A stretch of 61,703 bases of DNA, from NCBI GenBank assembly GCA_000827265.1, contig KN834795.1, positions 1 to 61,703 on the forward strand. The letters run 5' to 3'. Position 1 is the first letter of the stretch. Every line of letters starts with the position of its first letter. The position numbers and the translations under genes are program-made. Origin of the DNA: Collybiopsis luxurians FD-317 M1. Its lineage: Eukaryota > Basidiomycota > Agaricomycetes > Agaricales > Omphalotaceae. This document shows positions 1 to 10,804 of this stretch, piece by piece. Below the pieces are notes generated by a model that was not told where the DNA came from, searched no databases, and saw only the letters and a program-made list of their open reading frames with translations.

Positions 1-212
1 AAGGTTCCAGATGATATGATCAAAGAAATGCGAGCATTAGTTACTGAAGAATCAGGTGCCCGAGAAAGTATTTCACCTGGTTCACTCAGGAGTTTGATGT
101 CTTTGCTACTAATATCTACAAAGGATTGAATACTCCTGAGATTAACCTACCAACTGCTTGGGATGTGTTTCGTCGGATGGCTATAGAAATGAAACCAGCT
201 TTTACTCTGTAG
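1..212 (+). CDS. C-terminal end of an unrecognised protein, cut by the window edge
   Basis: An open frame enters from the left edge and ends at TAG 210-212. I read 13 codons up to position 39, a possible 50-nt GT..AG intron at 40-89, and 40 more codons in phase (from EFDVFATNIYKG, ending KPAFTL). Without the intron the frame stops earlier, so the splice is an inference. The surroundings keep CpG dinucleotides, unlike the transposon-derived DNA to the right, which fits an ordinary host gene. I do not recognise the family. Confidence 0.35.
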
Positions 213-689
213 TTAATGTAAACTACACCACAATAACTAACAGACATAGATGAAATTTGAATAATCTACCCTTAGAATCAGATCGAAGTGCTGTATCTAT
301 TTTATTATTCTTACTGGTAGATCCCTGGGCCTACAGAACCTCAAAAAAGTAGGACCTGGATGTGAAATGATTGAAATAGGCGCTCGGGCCGCCCGATCTC
401 ACAGGCCTCGGCATTGGTGACAGCCATCAAACTCAAACCGATTTTTGAAAATGAACCGTGGCGTTCCCGCCTACCGTAATTACAAACGTATGGAGATTTG
501 CATCTCAAAATGGACTGTAAATCATGTATGAGTAACGAATGAATTGTACGGGCGTCGGGCAAATAGCGACGACAAGGATTGGATCCGAGTCATGAACTTG
601 ACATATGAACATATACTGACGTGATATCGCCTTTGTGGAGGTACAGTACAGAAATTAGCATAAATAAACCAATCTGTGTGCTATGGCAA
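213..689. other. Intergenic, CpG-containing
   Basis: This stretch follows the stop of the left-edge gene. It holds a 73-codon minus-strand frame (341-562) with no recognisable motif. CpG dinucleotides are frequent (around 380-480), so it is not part of the methylation-decayed repeats. I see no clear promoter or RNA gene. Confidence 0.4.
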
Positions 690-1043
690 TCACACTGTTT
701 GCCTTAAACCAGATGATTGCTTGGGATGTATGAATCCCATAAGACATATGAGAGAGAGTATGAAGGCTATAATGAAGCCATGGCGTGATACATGTACGTG
801 AAGACTTAAATTTATATCAGTGCCATAAGACAACCAGTTCCAGTTGAAAGGCACCGTCCTCTGAAACTCCACCACTCGAGAATTTGTGCCGCCAGTGATC
901 TCTATAGACGCATTACACAGTGCAATACCAAAAACAGGCGAGCGTTTGACCAGGAAGGAGGAGCTGATGATAATGTACACTTCAACACCAAGAGTCACTT
1001 TGGTTTACTCGGTGTTTGATGCAGCGGTGAACTCCGGTGACAT
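690..1043 (-). CDS. Predicted two-exon gene, 102 aa, unknown
   Basis: An ATG at 1043 opens a short exon (MSPEFTAASNT..). A GTAAAC..CAG intron of 45 nt (1008-964) joins in phase to a longer exon ending at 690. The product would have 102 residues. It has a polar N-terminal half and a hydrophobic stretch near the C-terminus (FIIAFILSLICLMGF) that could be a membrane segment. I recognise no domain. Supporting points are the exact intron phase and the host-like CpG content; against it are the small size and the absence of a known family. Confidence 0.3.
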
Positions 1044-1843
1044 TTTTTAGATAAGGGATAGTGACCCGATAAGCGTTTGGGATTAGAATGTGTCTTCCAG
1101 CCTTTAGTGGCATCATAGTTGCTTTTGACAGTTTTGATTCGAAGTAGTCGTTATCACCATATACCGCCTAACAAAGAAAGTCCATAGTCCAGGTTGAAGC
1201 AGAAAGAACGTGTTTCCCGTCAAAGTTTAGTCAAAATTCCGGTCATTTCTCTATATACCGACATCGACCAAAAGCTCAACATCCAATTGTAAAGCTGGCA
1301 ACCCGGTCAGCCGTCTTGTAGTTCCCGAAGCCAGACGAAGCCAGAGTTAGATAAATCAGAAATGAGATTGCAATGACCGCAGGTCACCATAAGGAGCTGC
1401 GAGCTTGCCGGGAAGTAGTGGTGGCTCATCATTGTTATTACGACCAGGAAGGGCATATGTACGTGAATATATGAATATGCTCAGTGGTCCTCATAGACTC
1501 GCATCAACCAGCTGTCCTGGATATACAAGAAAATGAATTTATATTAGTGCGGAATTGTGTGTATACTAGAAAACACCTACATCATTTGTTCATAAAGCTC
1601 TCTTTGCAGAAGCTCAACATATGCAGGAGATTTCTTGTAGATATTGTCTGGACTTGTCATTACAGCATGGAAGCTAACAGGGAATGAGATTTTGTCAATG
1701 ATGTCAAGGAACAATTTACTGGCCAGCCAGGTTTGTAATGGAGAATTCATTCTTGACCTTGTGTCCTGGAATATATTTTTGCAGAGCATGTCTAATCTGC
1801 AAGAAACAAATTGGCAGGCCATACTCATCAGGAAAAATGGTCT
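1044..1843. other. Non-coding, no feature recognised
   Basis: About 800 bp upstream of the predicted minus-strand gene. The left part keeps CpG sites. Short overlapping frames exist on both strands around 1480-1830 but show no motif or codon signal. The right end grades into the short-repeat cluster. Confidence 0.4.
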
Positions 1844-1965
1844 GAGCCTCAGGTTACCTAGGAGGCAACCTGGAGCAACCTGAGGAACCTGGGTGAATCT
1901 CAGGTAACCTAGGAAATGTCAATATCCTGGGCAAACCTCAGGTATCCCAAGGATACCTGAGGAGT
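1844..1965. repeat. Cluster of short AACCTGAGG-like repeats, left cluster
   Basis: Imperfect copies of a unit close to AACCTGAGGT, in both orientations, are packed here (CCTCAGGTTACCTAGG, CAACCTGGAG, AACCTGAGG, TCAGGTAACCTAGG, ACCTCAGGTATCC). A matching cluster lies about 500 bp to the right. Clusters of such short repeats near both ends of an AT-rich block are typical of some non-autonomous DNA transposons, but I found no clear terminal inverted repeat or target duplication. Confidence 0.6.
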
Positions 1966-2454
1966 GATGCTGTAAATATTACAAAGTAAGGCAAAATTAT
2001 ATTGAATATATATACCTATGCTTTAATCAATCCTAAATGCATTACAAGGACACCTTCTTAGTTGTAGATAACTCAGAAACTGAAATTTGACATAAGTCAC
2101 ATGATGCAACTCTGTGAGCTGTCTACAATCAAAATAATTTTCATATGGTCAAAACAAGTATATCACAATTATACCATACTATATACACACTATATGTACA
2201 TGTATAAGCTCTTTACTGTACTGAAATACTGTACTTGAGTATATTAGGTTAATACTAGTATACTGTAATACATTATAAAGTATAATACCTGACAAAAATG
2301 TACACCATATATACTATACATAAAATATGTACAAGTTCAATACTACTACCACTACTACTATATAATAGCAAGTATAATAGCTCACTATATACAGTAGAAT
2401 AGAGTACAAACAGTAATATATAAAGATATATTATTTTTACTCATTAACCCTTTA
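1966..2454. other. AT-rich spacer between two repeat clusters
   Basis: The block is strongly AT-rich with TATAC/TATAT runs and many in-frame stops. It contains no gene. It is the core between two clusters of the same short repeat and may be the body of a small non-autonomous transposon. Confidence 0.4.
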
Positions 2455-2562
2455 TGCAACCTGGGGTAACCTCAGGTAACCTGAGCCAACCTGAGCCAAC
2501 CTGGGGCAGCCTGGGGCAACCTGAGACAGCCTAGGACAACCTAGGGCACTCTAGGATATAGG
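2455..2562. repeat. Cluster of short AACCTGAGG-like repeats, right cluster
   Basis: About ten head-to-tail copies of a 10-11 bp unit (GCAACCTGGG, GTAACCTCAG, GTAACCTGAG, CCAACCTGAG, GGCAGCCTGG and so on). The unit is the same as in the cluster near 1.9 kb, so the two clusters probably belong to one element or one array split by AT-rich DNA. Confidence 0.6.
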
Positions 2563-2910
2563 GGTTGGACTGTGGAAACCTAGGTAACCTAAGTACTTGA
2601 AGTGTCCTATGCTTCTTAGGTTTCTTGAGGTTGTTATAATTTAATCCCAAGCTCAAGCTATTTTTGCTGATGCTGAACATAACAGTACAAAACACACCAA
2701 AACTGTACACACAGCAATGAGAGGTACTGGAATACCCCTCTCCCTTTGCAATTAAGCAACAAGAAGTTTGTCTTGCTTTAGGTTACCCTCAATAAGATAT
2801 CCACACAACAATATACCCAACAGCAGCAATTGGAATGGCAGGTCATCTACAGTTCTTGCCTAAAGTCATGAAAGCTTAGGCTCATTATAATGCAAAAGAA
2901 ATACAAACCT
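2563..2910. other. Non-coding, no feature recognised
   Basis: CpG-poor sequence with no open frame of note, between the repeat cluster and the minus-strand coding fragments near 3 kb. Confidence 0.35.
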
Positions 2911-3482
2911 CTAGATTGACCTTCCCATGGTGATATATCCAATGATTAAGAAGCCAGTTGACAGCAGAGATCTATTTATGACATTAGTTCTGGACATACA
3001 TACAGGGAAACTGACAATTCTGCCCTGGGAAAGAGAGCCCAGAATATTGAAAAATTGCCCTGTTCTTATATGAGCTTCTTTCCCAATATTGAGATGAACA
3101 GCTGAGGTTCTATAAGACATCTGAAAAATGAGCCAGAGTTAAAGAGTCTAGTTGAAATGAAATTATCATGCACAAAGTGAACCAATCATTCTCTAGCTTT
3201 GTGATCTTTATTGATCTCAGTTAGAGATTCCAGAAGATTGCCAGCCCTACCTTTGTCTTCCAGATGATCCATTTCCTCCTTGAATGTTGGCCAGCACATG
3301 AGGGGATCCTCAGGACACATATTGACTACACAAGCTGACACTTGAGCACAACATTTGGCAAAGAGGGCAAGTTTTGAATTCTTGAAGTCAGATAGGAGTA
3401 TCTTGCTGCTGCCACCTTTGTCTGCCTTTTTTTTGGATTTGCCATTTTGTGAAATATCCTGCACTACAACCTGTTCAAGCAA
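2911..3482 (-). pseudogene. Unrecognised coding fragments, two probable exons
   Basis: Two minus-strand open stretches lie in gene order. The first (3482 down to about 3186) has a Lys-rich start, then a run containing FAKCCAQVSACVVNM and CWPTFKEEM, and ends at a stop. The second (3120 down to 2911) begins MSYRTSAVHLNIGKEAH. An AG acceptor precedes each stretch, so they look like exons of one gene. CpG is nearly absent, which suggests an old repeat-derived gene. I considered a resemblance to the long repetitive genes common in agaricomycetes but cannot name a family. Confidence 0.25.
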
Positions 3483-3622
3483 AATGGAGAGAAATTAGAC
3501 AGGGAGCAGTAGAGGTACTGAATACATACATTAAATTCTTCACCCCCCTGCCCTTCATCTTGTCAGAACCTCCTAACATCTGTCAGTGACTATAAAAAAA
3601 TAAGAAAATGGAAAAGCATACC

Positions 3623-3744
3623 TCAAGGATCAACATTCTCTGTATCATTAGTGGTCTTGGGCTTTGGAGCTGGGGCAGACACAGAAAGTGTTGCCTCATA
3701 GGCATCTACATTGGTGCCAGCCTGATGGCCAAACTTGTCACCTG
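3623..3744 (-). pseudogene. 3' fragment of a gene split by insertion of element C
   Basis: A minus-strand frame runs from the left target duplication of element C to a stop after PKTTNDTENVDP. If element C and one copy of its 5-bp duplication are left out, the frame is continuous with an open stretch at 28764-28980 on the far side of the element (..LKHLLPT then GDKFGHQAGT..). This suggests a coding sequence broken by the retrotransposon. No domain is recognised, so the gene call rests on frame continuity alone. Confidence 0.35.
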
Positions 3745-4441
3745 TGTTATGCCCTACACCATTTTTTCCACTCTTTCCAACCAGTACACTCACCACATGA
3801 CTTGATAATAGTTCTCCCATTCAATCCAGGCTCTCCAATTCCGACACACATTTCTCAAGGCAAACTAACCAGTTGCCCATTCCAATTCTTATTCACAAGA
3901 CCACATGTCTTCCTGCAGAGTATAAAAGCCTTGTACCTGCATCTCTCACAATAATGCTGTTATTACCTGAACTATCTTGACCTGTGTTGTTTCTATTCTC
4001 TTGTTCACTAGTTTTCTAATATTATTCTGCTTAACACCAAGTCAAGCAAACCCCATTGACACCGAGTCACTGGCTTACCTACCTCTCACTTATTGAACCA
4101 ATCAACAAGACTATTCAACTGCTGTATCCTTTCAAATATTCCATCTCATAGGGTAAATGGATCCCAAGTCACAAACCTTCTGAGTCAACCCTTGTTAGTA
4201 CCATCTTAACAAGTTCTTTCAATATACAATTTCTAGTTACACCAAGCTACTAGATTTGTTATTCAACACTTGAGAATCATTCCTCAACATCCAATACACA
4301 AACCATACAGGACTTGTTCACCTGTCATACGTAGTGACTCCCCATCGCATATTCTGTCTCAGCTGTGGTATAATAAATTACTTTCTATTCCTTGAACCTA
4401 CTACAAGCTCCTAAGAACAAAGGTAGTAAAAGGTCCTAACA
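3745..4441 (+). repeat. 5' LTR of element C
   Basis: The LTR starts TGTTATGCCC and ends GGTCCTAACA. It matches the 3' LTR at 28097-28763 and, inverted, the LTRs of element A. In the direction of transcription it carries TATAAAAG at 3921-3928, and 32 nt further the predicted transcript start. Confidence 0.93.
3921..3964 (+). promoter_or_regulatory. LTR core promoter and predicted self-priming 5' end
   Basis: TATAAAAG (3921-3928) is followed 32 nt from its first base by AATGCTGTTATT (3953-3964), the spacing expected for a transcription start. These 12 nt are the exact reverse complement of the PBS at 4443-4454. In Tf1 of fission yeast the first 11 nt of the mRNA prime reverse transcription in this way. 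The start site is inferred from spacing, not seen. Confidence 0.7.
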
Positions 4442-4442
4442 A

Positions 4443-4454
4443 AATAACAGCATT
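4443..4454 (+). promoter_or_regulatory. Primer-binding site of self-priming type (element C)
   Basis: AATAACAGCATT lies one base after the 5' LTR. It pairs perfectly over 12 nt with the LTR sequence 32 nt after the TATA box. I see no match here to a usual host tRNA 3' end. Confidence 0.72.
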
Positions 4455-4469
4455 CTCTCCATCACTGAG

Positions 4470-7400
4470 ATGTCTGGGGAATCTGCAAAATGTTTTGTAA
4501 GTGAACAAGAAAGACAGTGCCAGGAACAAGAACACCAAAGAGTAGCTAGAGCTACAAGGTTCCAGAGATGCAAGGAGCAGCATGGAGCTCCTACACTGGA
4601 TAACTGTTCAGTTCCATCAGCACCAGTGAGAGGTGCCATTCCCTCAAGAATGGGGGAAATTTTGGAACATAACAAGAGAAACCCATTTGACCTGGAAAAT
4701 CCTATTGAACACAGGTCTCCTCATGTTCCAGGACACCTGGTCTCGACACCATATGTTTTGAGTTGCTCCCAGTGAGGTCAGCCATATCATATGGCAGCTA
4801 GAGCTGACTGGAGGTTAGCCATGAGGCCAACACAAAGTGCCCCAATAACACCCAAAAAGGGAAGGGAACAAGAAACAATTCATTTATCAGAATTAACTCA
4901 TTCCTTGGAAGAACCTCAAGGCTTTAGTGTGGGAGTCAGCTTCACATGCCCCTTCCACATGCCAACTCACCCTGAGAATGAGGATTATTATGAAGATATT
5001 GGTATATCTCTGATGACACAATATACATCTATAGGAGCAAGACATGAGGTCATCTCCCCATTAGAACATATCAGATGTTCACTTCCTCTCTCACCAAGAG
5101 AAGCAGAATCTAAATTTGCATTGCAACAATCAGAACAGGAGATGAGTCAGGGGTTATACCCATTGGGTCCACTCTCATTAAGGGGCCCACAGTCTCTGTT
5201 CAAATTAAAACAGTCTACTCCGATAGTAGGAAGTGACTCAATACAGGCTCAGGGATTGTTGAGTCCAATCCCTGATATAGGTAGAAGAACTGTCTCATCA
5301 CTGAAGCAAAGCAGTCCATTACCTGCTCCTCCAATGACAGAAGAATTCCTGAAGGAAACACAGAATTGGAACTGTGAGAGTTCCTTAATGTCTCCTCCCT
5401 ACCCGAATGTTTGTGTTGTACCATTGACAGAATTAACACATCAATTGGTTGATCTACTTCAAATCAATCAATGCACATGTTTCAAATTAATAAAGGCAAT
5501 GTGACACTATATTTGAATTATTAACAGTCAAGACCCAGAGACAAAGGACAATTTCTGGGTACTAGCTGCCTATTGTCAGAAACATTTAATGCAATGACCT
5601 TCCCAGCTACCTAATGGGATAAATAATGAAATATTCCAGTCGAAAGAAGTATATGAGGGAGGCCTTTGGCTATCACAGAATCCCAAACAAATGGAAATGG
5701 TGAATGAGGCCACCATGAGGTGCCCTGAGTCAATATGAAGATCTCAATTGATTTTCCACCCAATACAATAGTGAATAATGAAAAGAGGAAAATGCTAAAC
5801 TCTCCTATATTATCATTACTAGATAAAGTGGAACAAGGACAGTCTGCAAGAGCAGACAACCTTATTGGGGGTTATAGTTATACCAGTCAATTTCAGGACC
5901 AGCAGAAAATAGCCAGGTGGCAAAGGAGTACTGCAGATCTATGGGAAATACTGCTACTCTGAATTATGAGGATCTGGAAGAGTTGAGACAACTTCCACTC
6001 ACTGATCTGGACCACAGGCTACTAATAGTACCCACAGAAAGGGGTGAACACCAGGTGAGGACAGCTGACAGGGTTTGGGAATTCAAATCCTCCTCAGGAA
6101 AGGCTCAAAAGGAGGAGAATGAGTTCTTCTCAGAAAGAACTGCAAGACATTTGGCATTGCAAAATGCCAGCGACATGCTAATGAGTGCAATAAATCCTTG
6201 AGACAAGGATATTTGCCTAGCAAAGCAGTACAAGGAGAGAATCCATGGAGATGTGGGAGGCTCATGGGTAATAAGAGACCAGATGGAACTGGTAACTGAT
6301 GAGTCAGAAGCTGCTATGACCACCGGGGATCCTCATATGAGTCTCAAAACACAAACCAAGCATGAGATTTTCTCTCCCAGAGCAGAACATTTGCAAGCTG
6401 GAAGCTCAAAAGTATGTATTGGAGGTGAAATTCCTCTTGATGCAGATCTACAATTGGAAAGCTGGGCTGCCCGAGACAAATATGCTGTATTGACAACTTG
6501 TTTCACTAATGAAACTCACCCTGTGGGTCAATATCCCAAACAAATGGTGACAGAGCCCAATTTTGGATGCTCATTATTGCCAAATCATTTGGGATTCAGA
6601 ACTGACAGTCCAACATATCATAGGAGACAAACACCCAAAGTTTTCTGTGAGAATAATCAATTGGAAGGACCCAGTTGGAATGCAAGAGGTTTGGCAAATT
6701 CCCCCAATACTACTGGACTGGGAATTCCTTTCTTGTCTTGATATTCAGATCCTGGAAATACAGCCTGAGTCAGTGAACAGCAAAACCAATGGGAGATGTT
6801 GGGACCAGGCCCAGTAAAACAGTGGAATATGGCATATGCCCCACCTTTGGGGGAAAGGAATGAATTCAAGAATGACAGATTTAACTTCATGAGAGGTCGA
6901 GATGACTGGGATTTCTCATTTTCCAAAGACCAGCTTTGCCCTTCAGCTCTTGACACTTATCACCCAATGCCCCCACTAGAGAAAAAGGAATTTATCCCTC
7001 TACAAAATGTAAAGGGTGTAGGGAAAGTGGTTAATCCTTTTGCTAGGGAATTGAGTTGCCAGATTCCCCAACCACTGAGAACCAGAGAAGCCCCTCCTCA
7101 ACAGCCTGAAGTTCAACAAACAGTGCATGTCCCACCACCAGTAGTAGTGGAAACTGCTCCTCAGGTTGCAGGATTTACCCCACCTGTATTTACAGCTGCT
7201 TCTAGGCAATATGTCCATCTGACGGGCAAAAATTTTAACTTGATATCTGCAATTCCACATAGAACTTTGGGACAAGTAACAAATGAATATCACCCCACCA
7301 TCTTGATGCATCAAGATCCTGCGAGAGTCCTGGCTGAATAATATTGGAGATTGGGGACTTGAGAGTATAGACCCTACATAGCTGAGCTGATGTACAACTA

Positions 7401-7669
7401 CTTGAATTGTGCCAGTACCTACAGAGGGTATGGAGTAGCAGGAGCTCCAGGAGGACCTCTGGGAGGACCTCCATATGGAGGAGTCACACAGATGGGAGGA
7501 ATTAGTGATGGGAATTCAGAAAGAGAAAGATGTAGTAGAAATGGCAGTTTTAGAGGTGGATCTGGAGGTGGTGGACCCAGGGGACCAGGGGAACCAAGAG
7601 GACCAGGTAGCCCAGGAGGACCCCCAGACAATCCTGACGATTGGGGTTCAACTCACAACACATATTGGC
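4470..7669 (+). pseudogene. Element C gag, long N-terminal part with collagen-like end
   Basis: ATG at 4470 (MSGESAKCFVSEQ..) opens a roughly 1,000-codon leader that precedes the usual gag domain. It stays alignable with element A over its full length. It is polar and low in recognisable domains until a Gly-Pro-rich stretch (7425-7630, PGGP/GGPP/PGEPRGPGSPGG) that resembles collagen triplets. Several stops are TGA where element A has CGA, the mark of CpG loss; frameshifts near 5.7 kb and 6.7 kb also break it. A TGA at 4773 is shared by both copies and might be real or an old intron. The frame is cut at 7669 by element A and resumes at 21352 (GPRGERGEPGPAGQD), before the retrotransposon gag domain. 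Confidence 0.75.
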
Positions 7670-8364
7670 TGTTAGGACCTTTACTACCTTTGTTGTTAGA
7701 AGCTTGTAGCAGGTTCAATGAATAGAAAGTAATTTATTATACCACAGCCGAGACAGAATACACGATGGGGAGTTGCTACATACGACAGGTGAATGAGTCC
7801 TGTACAGTTTTGGTATTGGATGTGGAGGAATGATCCTCGAGTGTCAAATGACAAATCTAGTAGCTCGGTGCAACTAGAAATTATATATTGAAAGAACCTG
7901 TTAAGACGGTATTAACAAGGGTTGACTCAGGAGGTTTGTGACTCGGTGTCCGTTCACCCTACGAGATGGAATATTCAAAAGGCTACAGCAGTCGAATAGT
8001 CTTGTTGATTGGTTCAACAAGTGAGAGGTAGATATACCAGTGACTCGGTGTCAATGGGGTTTGCTCGACTTGGTGTTAAGCAGAATAATATTAAAGACTA
8101 GTGAACAAGAGAACAGAAACAACACAGGTCAAGATAGTTCAGGTAATAACAGCATTAGTGTGAGATATGTAAGTATGAGGCTTTTATACTCTACGGGAAG
8201 ACATGTGGTCTTGTGAATGGGAGTTGGAATGAGTAACTGATTAGCTTGTCTCGAGAAATGCGTGTCAGATTTGAGGAGTCTGGGTTGAATGGTAGAACTA
8301 TTATCGAGTCATGTGGTGAGTGTACTGGTTGGAAAGAGTGGAAAAAATAGTGTAGGGCATAACA
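7670..8364 (-). repeat. 3' LTR of element A
   Basis: TGTTAGGACC..GGCATAACA. It differs from the 5' LTR by about 33 substitutions by eye, all transitions, nearly all at sites that read CG in one copy and TG or CA in the other, or TG in one and CA in the other. It directly follows (in element sense) a polypurine tract. Confidence 0.95.
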
Positions 8365-8381
8365 TTACCCCCCCTAAGGTC
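8365..8381 (-). promoter_or_regulatory. 3' polypurine tract of element A
   Basis: Minus strand GGACCTTAGGGGGGGTAA abuts the LTR. It is the expected plus-strand primer site and fixes this LTR as the 3' one of a minus-strand element. The same tract in element C is at 28079-28096. Confidence 0.85.
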
Positions 8382-8506
8382 CTTGAGCCCTCAAAAGGAT
8401 GTGTAGCTTTTGATGCAACATGGTGTTGTGACTGCCGTGCCATCAGATTGAGTTTTCGATGTGCTGGCTGCCAAATTTTGATTGAAAACTCTAAGTCCAA
8501 AGCCCT

Positions 8507-8513
8507 TATAAAG
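8507..8513 (+). promoter_or_regulatory. TATA box of antisense gene AS1
   Basis: TTATAAAGCTGGCACT lies about 50 bp before the AS1 ATG. The element C copy keeps it (minus strand, near 27930) with the following TGGCACT..GGTTTTTGAGTCA. The AS2 promoter has the same layout (ATAAAAAGGCACTTTTTGAG). Conservation in two copies and reuse in front of two genes argue for a real promoter. Confidence 0.6.
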
Positions 8514-8561
8514 CTGGCACTCTGGGTTTTTGAGTCAATTTCTTCTTTCCCCCCAACCATT

Positions 8562-10458
8562 ATGTCTTCGTCTCAATTGTTTACCAACCAGCCTGTTGTG
8601 TCATCTAGTAAATCAGGAGGATCAAAGCCTTGACTCATCATCAAGGTTCTGCAGTCTCTCCAATCGGCGTCCCTGATTCCTTTCTCCAATGCTCTTCCCT
8701 CTGCTCCCCCAGTGGCCAAGAAGATGCAATGTGTGGCCTTTGAGTGCAGTGTGCATCTCAGTTATCCCTCAATTTCCATTACAGACTGTGTTCCCTTGTC
8801 CCTTCCTACCAGCCTCCAGCCTATTTACGAGGATGCTTATCTTGCCAATTCGAGTCCCGAGGTTTTGGATAGGATAGCTGCCGATGAGTGGAAGAGTATT
8901 TTCGGACATTACCCATCTTGCAAGTACTGTGCCTTGCATAACCTTCACTCCACCTGCTCCCTTTGCCCCAATTCCTTGTTGTGTGCCACTTGTGAAGTGA
9001 ACTATCCTTCTAGCAAGAAGTTCTGTTCCTTCAAGAGTGTCTTTCGACTCCTCCAATTCCATATCCTCACTAAACTCCCCCTCATCGTTGCCTATTGTTT
9101 CATGTCAAGTCGAGGTCTATTCACTATTCGGGATGAGGAATGGACTGCCTTAGCAATGGGGTTACAAAACGTTCCTTATTATTGTAATCATCCAGAGGAA
9201 TTGAGATTAGTGTCAGACAGACCAAGGGCTCTGGAGGGCAAAAGGAAAGCTGGTGAGTCTGATGAGTCTGTGGTTAATATAAGTACTCATTAGCTTTCTA
9301 GTCGTCTCTTTGAATGCCTTTCAAAAGAGTCAGCTCCTTCAACAGGAGAGGGTGCATTTAGGGGAGCCAAGTTGTGAACCAGTTGTTCCAGCTTCATCTC
9401 GTAAGGGGAAGGAGGTCATTCATGACCCCATAGATGTCGATGTGGAAATGGAAGCTCCAGAGGAACTGGATGCAATGAATTTAGATTACCTGGAAGAAGC
9501 CCCACCTCCCCCTACTCCCATTCCTACAGCACCTGCTCCCATTTGGAAAGCCATCGATACTCAATCCTACAGCAAGGTTTCCGGCTTGAAGATGTGGTTT
9601 TTCAAACCTCTTGTCAAGCAAGTCCCTTCTGATGGCTCTTCCCTGACTCAGGACAAAAGTAAGTCCTCGATTTTAACTTTTTCATATGTCCGCTCTAATT
9701 GGCCTTTTTAGTGGTACAAACTGCCATCGAACATGTAGTTACAAGGATGGCATCATTGTTTGCTGGTCCTGGGAGGAAGATGCTCAAGCAGGATTTGTGG
9801 GCTCTGGTGGATGGGATGATTCAGGGTGCGTTCACAGGCCTCGAAGAGCAATTGGTGCATAATTCCATACTTTCGTGGATTTATCAAGTTGTTTACCATT
9901 CCTTTATGTTCCTTTTTTAGCAGCACTCCCCTTCCAAACCACCCGCTTCATTCTTGAGTAAGTCCCTGCTTCAATTCGTCGAGTCGCTAACTGTTGTCAA
10001 TATGACCTCTGCAAACATCATCAATTCCCAACAGGATGAGCTCCTCCAAGTGTATCGGGAGTATCAGACTTTGACCCAATCAGCAGAGCATATCAAGGCC
10101 AAAAACCTCCAATTGAAGGAGAAGGACAAAGAACTAACTCATCTGAAATCCTTCGTGAGGCATTTCAAGGGTGATGTTCAGTCATCGGTGAGTTTCTTTC
10201 TTCTTGTTTGACTGACTTAGGGTTTAATGGAGTTTTTTGTAGGAGACTCAGCAATTAAGGGGAGCAATGGAATCTCGGGATAGTGAGATAGAGGAATTGA
10301 GGAAGAAGTTGGCTGCAAGTGAGGAGGCCCATCGAGTTGCAGCAGAAGAGTTGAAGTTGCGAGATGAAGAACTCGCCCAACTTCGACAGCTTTTTGAGTC
10401 AGTCTGAGGGCAGTTCACTGCTGCCTCACCTACAAAGCCTTCTTCTAGCAGTTCCTAG
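8562..10458 (+). CDS. AS1: five-exon antisense gene of the retrotransposon, about 551 codons, novel
   Basis: Exons 8562-9278, 9346-9658, 9712-9854, 9921-10187 and 10243-10458 join in phase (introns 53-67 nt). The product has a Ser/Pro-rich start, a Cys-rich stretch at residues 120-155 (C-x2-C-x8-C-x2-C-x5-C-x2-C) that may bind zinc, an acidic Pro-rich linker around residues 265-310, and a C-terminal coiled coil from about 395. Copy A has two in-frame TGA codons (8631-8633 and 10405-10407); element C has CAA at both, which implies an ancestral CGA. The first donor reads AT in A but GT in C, and the third donor is weak in A. So the gene is decayed here but was clearly coding. It runs opposite to gag-pol, so its introns cannot be spliced out of the genomic RNA. 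I recognise no family; an accessory, regulatory or anti-silencing role would be guesswork. Confidence 0.75.
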
Positions 10459-10746
10459 GACTTTCGGCTTGTGAATTTCTTGTGCCTAGATATATCCTTG
10501 TATTGCTTAGATAGTTTTTGTCTAGAATTCCTTCTATCCTTTACATAGCCAAATGATTGTACTTTTTTCCCAAATTAAATCTTTTCTTTCTTTTTTGGGC
10601 TCCTCCTTTGTGTGAATGAGAAATTGCCCCGGGTTCAAAATAAGAGATCTCCTGGGAATTGAAGTATTCAAAAATTTCCATGAGGCATATGCATGTGGCT
10701 GCACGTTTTGTTCCTTATTAGGCTCATATCGGGCATCCTTGTCTTG

Positions 10747-10755
10747 ATAAAAAGG
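10747..10755 (+). promoter_or_regulatory. TATA-like box of antisense gene AS2
   Basis: ATAAAAAGG is followed by CACTTTTTGAG and, about 50 bp on, by the AS2 ATG. The arrangement mirrors the AS1 promoter (TATAAAGCTGGCACT..TTTTTGAG), which suggests both genes are driven by the same factor. Confidence 0.5.
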
Positions 10756-10804
10756 CACTTTTTGAGACTATTTCTCTATCCTCATTTTGAGATCCTCCCT
10801 TGTC

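Noticed and set aside
8289..8364. Start of AS1 inside the LTR, since the frame is open upstream of 8562
   Set aside because: The ATG at 8562 is conserved in element C at the same place behind a conserved TATA box; the upstream openness is chance.
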